From SZAS-79 sp031376265 (GTDB taxonomy: Bacteria; Pseudomonadota; Gammaproteobacteria; Burkholderiales; SG8-39): a stretch of 27,340 bases of DNA. Both the position numbers and the translations under genes were made by a program. Location: contig JANMDK010000302.1 of NCBI GenBank assembly GCA_031376265.1, forward strand, positions 1 through 27,340. The letters are read 5' to 3'. Below the pieces are notes generated by a model. It did not search any database. It saw nothing but the letters and a program-made list of their open reading frames with translations, and was not told the DNA's origin. The first letter of the stretch is position 1. Each line of letters begins with the position of its first letter. Below are positions 19,384-27,340 of the stretch, piece after piece.

Positions 19384-20106
19384 TCATCCAAGCTCGCTCT
19401 TGTAGAAATAACGATCGGTCTTGTAGAGGCCGCGCCGCCATTCGACCGCCTTGTCCGCATACGTGTACGACTCCCGCTCCACCGCGAGCAGCGGATGTCC
19501 GGCATCGACGCGCAGCAAGTCCGCATTCGTCTTGTCGGCGGCGGCCGCCTTGAGCTTTTCCTCCGCGCGCACCATTCGCGTGCCGAACTGGGTTTCAAAC
19601 AGGTTGTAGAGCGCGCCCTTGTGGTCCGAGACGGCGGCCGCCGTCAGCCCCTTGAACACCAGGCCGGGCAGCCACACTTCCTCGAGGACGACGGGGTCGC
19701 CGCCGAACACGAGCAGCCGCTTGATGACGACCATCGGGTCGCCCGCTTTCAGCTCGAGCATGCGCGCGACGTCGGCGCTTGCCCGCGCGCGGCGGAATTC
19801 GAGCAACTGGCGCTCGACCGAGCCGGGTTCGCCGGAGTCCGGCGCGAGGCGGAGAAACCTGAAGCGCACCTGTCGCTCGCCGTGCGTGGCGACGAAAGTG
19901 CCCTTGCCCTGCCGGCGGTAGACGAGGTTTTCGTCCGCCAGCTCGTCGATCGCCTTGCGCACGGTGCCCTGGCTGACCTTGTAGCGGCTCGCCAGGTCCA
20001 TTTCGCTGGGGATCGCCTCGCCCGGACGCCATGCGCCGGAGCGCAGCTCCTCCAGCAGGAGGGCCTTGATCTGCTGGTAAAGCGGGCTGAAAGTCGGCGA
20101 GCTCAT
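19384..20106 (-). CDS. GntR-family transcriptional regulator (HutC/UTRA type)
   Basis: The 240-residue protein has an N-terminal winged helix (about 8-75) with the GntR recognition region DLASRYKVSQGTVRKAIDEL and wing RRQGKGTFV, then a UTRA ligand-binding domain (about 95-235). HutC-type members bind small carboxylates, amino-sugar phosphates or fatty acids as dimers; the ligand here cannot be read from sequence. It sits between the sdh operon (same strand, downstream) and mdh (divergent), so regulation of TCA or propionate genes and of itself is the natural hypothesis. A candidate operator lies in the 165-base intergenic region upstream. Start ATG at 20106, weak Shine-Dalgarno. Confidence 0.9.
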   Translation of the reverse strand: MSSPTFSPLYQQIKALLLEELRSGAWRPGEAIPSEMDLASRYKVSQGTVRKAIDELADENLVYRRQGKGTFVATHGERQVRFRFLRLAPDSGEPGSVERQLLEFRRARASADVARMLELKAGDPMVVIKRLLVFGGDPVVLEEVWLPGLVFKGLTAAAVSDHKGALYNLFETQFGTRMVRAEEKLKAAAADKTNADLLRVDAGHPLLAVERESYTYADKAVEWRRGLYKTDRYFYKSELG

Positions 20107-20146
20107 CGCGCCGATTTGAGCATAGTTCGCCTGGGTCGTCTATCTA

Positions 20147-20171
20147 GTGTCATTTGTCTTATAAAAGACAC
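20147..20171. promoter_or_regulatory. Candidate operator in the gntR-mdh intergenic region
   Basis: The dyad TGTCTT-ATAA-AAGACA (20155-20170) has perfect six-base arms and sits inside a wider GTGTC...GACAC pairing (20147-20151 with 20167-20171). It lies about 50 bases upstream of gntR and 100 upstream of mdh, in a locally AT-rich stretch. Position and symmetry suit a GntR dimer; binding is inferred. Confidence 0.5.
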
Positions 20172-20179
20172 AAGACGAT

Positions 20180-20208
20180 TTGACGGGCTGCGACCTGCCC
20201 GCTTAACA
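20180..20208 (+). promoter_or_regulatory. Weak candidate promoter of the mdh operon
   Basis: TTGACG (20180-20185) and TTAACA (20203-20208) are 17 bases apart, about 65 bases before the mdh ATG and just downstream of the dyad. The -35 is good and the -10 poor. Confidence 0.3.
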
Positions 20209-20271
20209 TCTGCTGCTTTCATTTCGCGTCCTGCCCCGCAGGCCGCATCGACCCCTCCGGAGTTATTCGCC

Positions 20272-21264
20272 ATGCCCAAAGCCCCCGTACGTGTCGCAGT
20301 CACTGGCGCCGCCGGCCAGATCGGCTACGCCCTCCTGTTCCGCATCGCCAGCGGCGAGATGCTCGGCAAGGACCAGCCGGTCATCCTGCAGCTGCTCGAG
20401 ATCCCCGACGAGAAAGCGCAGAAGGCGCTCAAGGGCGTGATGATGGAGCTCGACGACTGCGCCTTCCCGCTGCTGCAGGGCATGGTCGCCGCGTCGGACC
20501 CGATGGTCGCTTTCAAGGACGTCGGCGTCGCGCTGCTGGTCGGCGCCCGCCCGCGCGGCCCCGGCATGGAAAGGAAAGACCTGCTCGAAGCCAACGGCAA
20601 GATCTTCGCGCCGCAAGGGCAAGCCCTCGACAAGGTCGCCAGCCGCGACGTCAAGGTGCTCGTGGTCGGCAACCCGGCCAATACCAACGCGCTGATCGCG
20701 ATGAAGAACGCGCCGAGCCTCAAGCCGCAGCAGTTCACGGCCATGATGCGCCTCGACCACAACCGCTCGCTGACGCAGGTCGCGCAGAAAACCGGCAAGC
20801 CGGTTTCGTCGGTCAGGAAGATGACGATCTGGGGCAACCACTCGGCCACGCAATACCCGGACATCTTCCAGGCCGAGGTCGACGGCAAAAAAGCCTGGCC
20901 GATGATCAACGACCAGGCGTGGCTCGAAACCACTTTCATCCCGACCGTGCAGAAGCGCGGCGCCGCGATCATCGAAGCGCGCGGGCTTTCCTCCGCGGCC
21001 AGCGCGGCCAATGCCGCGATCGACCATGTGCGCGACTGGTCGCTCGGCACCGCCGCCGGCGACTGGGTCAGCATGGGCATTCCCTCGGACGGCAGCTACG
21101 GCATCCCCGAAGGCGTGCTCTACGGCTACCCGGTCACCTGCAAGAACGGCAGCTACGAAATCGTCAAGGGCCTGGAAGTCAGCGAGTTCAGCCGCAAGCG
21201 CATGGACGCGACGCTCAAGGAACTGCACGAAGAGCGCGACGGCGTGAAGAGCCTGCTGGGCTGA
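20272..21264 (+). CDS. mdh: Malate dehydrogenase (NAD-dependent)
   Basis: This 330-residue enzyme interconverts malate and oxaloacetate. It shows the Rossmann motif TGAAGQIGYALLFRIA (11-26), NPANTNA, the substrate-side RLDHNRS and the catalytic histidine His190 in IWGNHSATQYPD. Length and motifs fit the roughly 328-residue MDH group common in betaproteobacteria, rather than the 312-residue E. coli type. The frame is open far upstream, but I chose the ATG at 20272 because it has GGAG nine bases upstream and starts at the family N terminus. It leads the + strand run mdh-prpC-DUF3460-prpD-orf-acnA and supplies oxaloacetate for both citrate synthases encoded here. Confidence 0.95.
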   Translation: MPKAPVRVAVTGAAGQIGYALLFRIASGEMLGKDQPVILQLLEIPDEKAQKALKGVMMELDDCAFPLLQGMVAASDPMVAFKDVGVALLVGARPRGPGMERKDLLEANGKIFAPQGQALDKVASRDVKVLVVGNPANTNALIAMKNAPSLKPQQFTAMMRLDHNRSLTQVAQKTGKPVSSVRKMTIWGNHSATQYPDIFQAEVDGKKAWPMINDQAWLETTFIPTVQKRGAAIIEARGLSSAASAANAAIDHVRDWSLGTAAGDWVSMGIPSDGSYGIPEGVLYGYPVTCKNGSYEIVKGLEVSEFSRKRMDATLKELHEERDGVKSLLG

Positions 21265-21277
21265 TCGAGGACAAAAG

Positions 21278-22438
21278 ATGAGCGAAGCACCCGCAGCACC
21301 CGCAGGCCCGAAACCCAAGAAATCCGTCGCCTTGTCCGGCGTCACCGCCGGCAACACCGCGCTTTGCACGGTCGGCCGCACCGGCAACGACCTGCACTAC
21401 CGCGGCTACGACATCCTCGATTTCGCCGACGAGGCGGAATTCGAGGAAGTGGCGTACCTCCTGGTGCACGGCAAGCTGCCGAACCTCGCCGAGCTCGCCG
21501 GCTACAAGGCCAAGCTCAAGGCGCTGCGCGGGCTGCCTGCCAACCTCAAGGCGGCGCTCGAGTGGATCCCGCCCTCGGCGCACCCGATGGACGTCATGCG
21601 CACCGGCGTTTCGGTGCTCGGCACCCTGGCGCCGGAAAAGGACGACCACCACCTCCCCGGTTCCAAGGACATTGCCGATCGCCTGATGGCGTCGCTGGGC
21701 TCGATGCTGCTCTACTGGTATCACTACAGCCACAACGGCAAGCGCATCGAGACCGAGACCGACGACGACTCGATCGGCGGCCACTTCCTGCACCTCTTGC
21801 ACGGCAAGCAGCCGTCCGAAGAATGGGTGCGCGCGATGCATACGTCGCTCATCCTCTACGCCGAGCACGAGTTCAACGCCTCCACCTTCACCTGCCGTGT
21901 CGTCGCCGGAACAGGCTCCGACCTGTACAGCGCGATCTGCGGCGGCATCGGCGCCTTGCGCGGCCCGAAGCACGGCGGCGCCAACGAAGTCGCCTTCGAG
22001 GTGCAGTCGCGCTACAACGACCCGGACGACGCCGAGGCCGATGCGATCCGCCGCATCCAGAACAAGGAAATCGTCATCGGGTTCGGCCACCCGGTCTACA
22101 CGGTCGGCGATCCGCGCAACAAGGTCATCAAGGAAGTCGCGAAGCGCCTTTCGAAGACCAACAAGAACATGAAGCTCTACGACATTGCGGACCGGCTTGA
22201 AACCGTGATGTGGCGCGAGAAGAAGATGTTCGCGAACCTCGACTGGTTCAGCGCAGTCAGTTATCACATGATGGGCGTGCCCACCGCGATGTTCACCCCG
22301 ATCTTCGTGATCGCGCGCACCAGCGGCTGGGCCGCTCACGTCATCGAGCAGCGCATCGACGGCAAGATCATCCGCCCCGCGGCCAACTACACCGGCCCGG
22401 AAAACACGAAATGGGTCGCGCTCAAGTCGCGGAAATAG
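21278..22438 (+). CDS. prpC: 2-methylcitrate synthase PrpC
   Basis: This 386-residue citrate-synthase-family enzyme condenses propionyl-CoA with oxaloacetate. Catalytic residues are His232 in GPKHGGANE, His271 in GFGHPVYTVGDPR and Asp322 in NLDWFSA. GFGHPVYTxxDPR and the short N terminus, lacking the extension found in the gltA product here, mark the PrpC/small citrate synthase group. The neighbouring prpD supports methylcitrate rather than citrate synthesis, although such enzymes often retain some acetyl-CoA activity. It starts 13 bases after mdh, so the two are probably co-transcribed. The N terminus carries a short Ala/Pro-rich tail. Confidence 0.93.
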   Translation: MSEAPAAPAGPKPKKSVALSGVTAGNTALCTVGRTGNDLHYRGYDILDFADEAEFEEVAYLLVHGKLPNLAELAGYKAKLKALRGLPANLKAALEWIPPSAHPMDVMRTGVSVLGTLAPEKDDHHLPGSKDIADRLMASLGSMLLYWYHYSHNGKRIETETDDDSIGGHFLHLLHGKQPSEEWVRAMHTSLILYAEHEFNASTFTCRVVAGTGSDLYSAICGGIGALRGPKHGGANEVAFEVQSRYNDPDDAEADAIRRIQNKEIVIGFGHPVYTVGDPRNKVIKEVAKRLSKTNKNMKLYDIADRLETVMWREKKMFANLDWFSAVSYHMMGVPTAMFTPIFVIARTSGWAAHVIEQRIDGKIIRPAANYTGPENTKWVALKSRK

Positions 22439-22446
22439 GGGCAACC

Positions 22447-22686
22447 ATGGCTGAATCCGCATTGATGAAATACCTCGCCAGGATCCTCGGTCCCTCGGGA
22501 CGCAGGTACGAGTCCGAAGCGACGACTTTCATGCGCGACTTCCTCGAGCGTCATCCCGAAGAGGTCGCCTCGCAACGCAAAGGCCGCGGCGTCTGGTGGG
22601 ACAAGGACGCGAAAGAACGCACCGAGCCGCCCGCAGCCACGAACTCGCCGAAGTCCGGCGGCGCCGAATACACCTTCAAGGCCTGA
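22447..22686 (+). CDS. DUF3460-family small protein
   Basis: This 79-residue soluble protein contains the DUF3460-like core YESEATTFMRDFLERHPE (about 21-38) followed by QRKGRGVWWDK, a pattern of small betaproteobacterial proteins of unknown function. No signal peptide, membrane segment or cysteine is present; the C terminus is polar and probably disordered. The ATG at 22447 is eight bases after the prpC stop, so it is likely translated as part of the mdh-prpC operon. A role as an accessory or regulator of the adjacent enzymes is only inferred from position. The family name is recalled from pattern, not from a search. Confidence 0.8.
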   Translation: MAESALMKYLARILGPSGRRYESEATTFMRDFLERHPEEVASQRKGRGVWWDKDAKERTEPPAATNSPKSGGAEYTFKA

Positions 22687-22740
22687 GGACCCCGCGCAAG
22701 CCGCGGCCCCGGAACCGATCGATCACCTAGAAAAGAGCCA

Positions 22741-24192
22741 ATGTCCGCCCACATCTCTAATGTCAGACCCAAAGCCGAAGCCGTCCTTACCAAGATCGCC
22801 GACTACGCGACCAAGTATTCGATCAAGTCCGAGGAGGCCTTCGAAACCGCCCGGTACTGCCTGATCGACACGCTGGGCTGCGGCTTCGAGGCCCTCGAAT
22901 ACCCCGCCTGCACAAAGCTCATGGGACCGATCGTCCCGGGCACGATGGTGCCGAACGGCGCAAAAGTCCCGGGCACGCAGTTCCAGATGGATCCGGTGAA
23001 AGCCGCTTTCGACATCGGCGCGATGATCCGCTGGCTCGACTTCAACGACACCTGGCTCGCGGCCGAATGGGGCCACCCGTCGGATAACCTCGGCGGTATC
23101 CTCGCCACCGCGGACTGGCTCTCGCGCACCGCGCTGGCCAACGGCAAGAAGCCGTTATTGATGCGCGACGTGCTCGCCGGCATGATCAAGGCGCACGAGA
23201 TCCAGGGCGTGCTGGCGCTCGAGAACAGCTTCAACCGCGTCGGGCTCGACCACGTGGTGCTGGTCAAGGTCGCCTCGACCGCCGTGGTCGCGAACATGAT
23301 CGGCTGCAGCTACGACGAGGTGGTCAACGCGGTGTCGCAGGCCTGGGTCGATGGCCAGAGCCTGCGCACCTATCGTCACACGCCGAATACCGGCTCGCGC
23401 AAGTCCTGGGCAGCGGGCGATGCGACCAGCCGCGCGGTGCGCCTCGCGCTGATCTCGAAGACCGGCGAGATGGGCTATCCCTCGGTGCTCTCGGCCAAGA
23501 CCTGGGGCTTCTACGACGTCCTCTTCAAAGGTAACGAATTCAAGTTCCAGCGCCCGTTCGGCTCGTATGTGATGGAGAACGTCCTCTTCAAGATCTCGTT
23601 CCCGGCCGAATTCCACTCGCAGACCGCGGTGGAATGCGCGATGCAGATCCACGAGCAGCTGAAGAAACTCAGGAAAACGCCGGCGGACATCAGGAAGATC
23701 ACGATCCGCACGCACGAGGCCTGCATCCGCATCATCGACAAAAAGGGCCCGCTCGATAACCCGGCCGACCGCGACCACTGCATCCAGTACATGGTCGCCG
23801 TGCCGATCCTGTACGGACGGCTCACCGCCGGTGACTACGAGGATTCGATCGCCAGCGACCCGCGCATCGACAAGCTGCGCGACAAGATCGAATGCGTCGA
23901 GGACAAGTTGTTCACCAGGGATTACCACGACCCGGAGAAGCGCTCGATCGCCAACGGGCTCACCGTGGAGTTCTCCGACGGCAGCAAGATGAAGGAGATC
24001 CTCTGCGAGTACCCGATCGGGCACAAGCGGCGCCGCAAGGAAGGCATGCCGGTGCTGGTGGAGAAATTCCGCACCAACCTCGCCCGCCGCTTCCCCGCAA
24101 GGCAGCAGAAGGCCATACTCGATCTTTGCCTGGACGCGAAAAAGCTGCAGGCCACGCCGGTCAACGAATTCGTCGACATGATGGTGATCTAG
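22741..24192 (+). CDS. prpD: 2-methylcitrate dehydratase PrpD
   Basis: This 483-residue MmgE/PrpD-family protein dehydrates 2-methylcitrate to 2-methyl-cis-aconitate. The length equals E. coli PrpD, and family segments are visible: DTLGCGFEALEYPAC, LDFNDTWLAAEWGHPSDNLG, EFHSQTAVECAMQIHEQL and the C-terminal RTHEACIRIIDKKGPLDNPA. It lies 54 bases after the DUF3460 gene. The next step, hydration to 2-methylisocitrate, is done by AcnB or AcnA or AcnD with PrpF; here an AcnA-type aconitase follows. PrpB, the lyase that ends the cycle, is not in the window. Confidence 0.94.
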   Translation: MSAHISNVRPKAEAVLTKIADYATKYSIKSEEAFETARYCLIDTLGCGFEALEYPACTKLMGPIVPGTMVPNGAKVPGTQFQMDPVKAAFDIGAMIRWLDFNDTWLAAEWGHPSDNLGGILATADWLSRTALANGKKPLLMRDVLAGMIKAHEIQGVLALENSFNRVGLDHVVLVKVASTAVVANMIGCSYDEVVNAVSQAWVDGQSLRTYRHTPNTGSRKSWAAGDATSRAVRLALISKTGEMGYPSVLSAKTWGFYDVLFKGNEFKFQRPFGSYVMENVLFKISFPAEFHSQTAVECAMQIHEQLKKLRKTPADIRKITIRTHEACIRIIDKKGPLDNPADRDHCIQYMVAVPILYGRLTAGDYEDSIASDPRIDKLRDKIECVEDKLFTRDYHDPEKRSIANGLTVEFSDGSKMKEILCEYPIGHKRRRKEGMPVLVEKFRTNLARRFPARQQKAILDLCLDAKKLQATPVNEFVDMMVI

Positions 24193-24247
24193 CCGACATG
24201 GGTCGTAACGCGCGCCGATGCGCACGCCGCAACTCAGGGGGGAGCAA

Positions 24248-24449
24248 TTGAGCGCAAGCGAACTGCAACGCCGGCTCGCGGAGGTCTCCGCCGAGATCCG
24301 CGGCTATCCCACGCCGATCGCGCGCTGCGACGTGCAGCTCACCGCGCTGCTCGAGCAGCGCACTGCCTTGATGGAACAGATCGAAAGCACCCGCCGCCCC
24401 GGCGACGGCTGCACGCCCGATAACACTTGGATCAACGACGGAGGCTTCA

Positions 24450-24460
<11 letters not shown>
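24248..24460 (+). CDS. Small unknown protein between prpD and acnA
   Basis: This roughly 70-residue frame ends 11 bases inside acnA. I favour a TTG start at 24248, since AGGGGGGAG lies just before it; an ATG at 24218 would add ten residues but has no Shine-Dalgarno. The N-terminal half is probably helical with heptad-like leucines (ELQRRLAEVSAEI and LTALLEQRTALMEQIES), suggesting a short coiled coil; the C terminus is polar (GDGCTPDNTW) with one cysteine. There is no signal peptide or membrane segment. I do not recognise the family. Overlap with acnA in a different frame suggests coupled translation. GC-rich DNA makes spurious frames common, but the ribosome-binding site and overlap support a real gene. 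Confidence 0.6.
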
Positions 24461-27125
<2,665 letters not shown>

Positions 27126-27134
27126 CGGAACTCA

Positions 27135-27153
27135 GGGAAAACCAAGGTTTCCC
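27135..27153. terminator. Possible terminator hairpin after acnA
   Basis: GGGAAA and TTTCCC arms, extended by CC/GG with one bulged A, form a hairpin nine bases after the acnA stop. The following sequence is C-rich with no T-run, so it is weak as an intrinsic terminator; it may stabilise the 3' end. Confidence 0.35.
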
Positions 27154-27199
27154 CCGAACCCCCTTCCTTGTAAGATCGCCGAAAAGGAGACGATCAGAT

Positions 27200-27340
27200 A
27201 TGCCGCCAAGAGGACAACGCCTCGCCTGCATGGTCAAGAGCATGGACGGATGCCAGGGGACGTTCGACGTCCACCCGGGCGCCGCCGAGAAGTCGATCGC
27301 CAAGATCGACGAGATCAGCTGGGACAAGCCGCCGGAGAAG
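27200..27340 (+). CDS. Unknown protein, 3' partial
   Basis: A frame starts with ATG at 27200 behind AAGGAGA at nine bases and remains open to the right edge (47 codons). The visible part begins MPPRGQRLACMVKSMDGCQG and has two cysteines (10 and 18), then a polar stretch with DEISWDKPPEK. No signal peptide or membrane segment is visible. I do not recognise it. The good ribosome-binding site makes it likely to be a real gene; it is probably separate from the acnA operon given the 74-base gap and hairpin. Confidence 0.55.
   Translation, partial: MPPRGQRLACMVKSMDGCQGTFDVHPGAAEKSIAKIDEISWDKPPEK

Noticed and set aside
19495..20271. Upstream extension of the mdh frame as a fusion protein
   Set aside because: The extension is antisense to gntR and has no domain; the ATG at 20272 has a Shine-Dalgarno and gives the normal MDH length.

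Overview
The window is a GC-rich, gene-dense stretch of a betaproteobacterial chromosome, most likely Burkholderiales or a close relative. That placement is inferred from gene order (gntR/sdhCDAB/sdhE/gltA/odhA/odhB/lpdA/zapE divergent from mdh), a DUF3460-type small protein, and GC-biased codon use; no rRNA gene is present to fix the taxon. No gap exceeds about 212 bases, and I see no tRNA, rRNA, CRISPR array, insertion sequence, phage gene or recognisable origin.

Layout. Bases 1-2238 (+) carry envelope and housekeeping genes: the end of an exported-type L,D-transpeptidase, a periplasmic cyclophilin and lpxH. Bases 2219-6246 (-) hold a crotonase-family protein, a small cupin, two GlcG/HbpS-family proteins (one exported, one apparently cytosolic) and propionyl-CoA synthetase prpE. 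Bases 6459-19244 (-) are a long run in the order sdhC, sdhD, sdhA, sdhB, sdhE, gltA, odhA, odhB, lpdA, zapE, acuI. A GntR/UTRA regulator (19384-20106, -) lies just upstream of it. Divergent from gntR is a + strand run: mdh, prpC, a DUF3460 gene, prpD, a 70-residue unknown and acnA. A partial unknown gene follows at the right edge.

How the genes work together. The window encodes most oxidative TCA enzymes from oxaloacetate to 2-oxoglutarate (gltA, acnA; isocitrate dehydrogenase is not here) and the 2-oxoglutarate dehydrogenase complex with its E3. It also encodes succinate dehydrogenase with its flavinylation factor SdhE, and malate dehydrogenase. Interleaved with these are propionate genes: AcuI-type acrylyl-CoA reductase and PrpE both yield propionyl-CoA, and PrpC and PrpD start the methylcitrate cycle. 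PrpB (2-methylisocitrate lyase), PrpF and AcnD are not in the window, so the cycle must be completed elsewhere or partly by AcnA. The GntR regulator sits between the two operons and is the natural local candidate to control them.

Regulatory and structural signals include convincing intrinsic terminators after odhA and after the exported GlcG gene, and a perfect TATAAT upstream of sdhC. There is a dyad in the gntR/mdh intergenic region. The prpE leader holds a very long imperfect hairpin and two copies of a dyad. At three gene junctions short tandem repeats start at or span the stop codon and multiply it in frame. I found no convincing undescribed multi-gene system; the window is mostly well-known central metabolism, and the items worth a second look are small.
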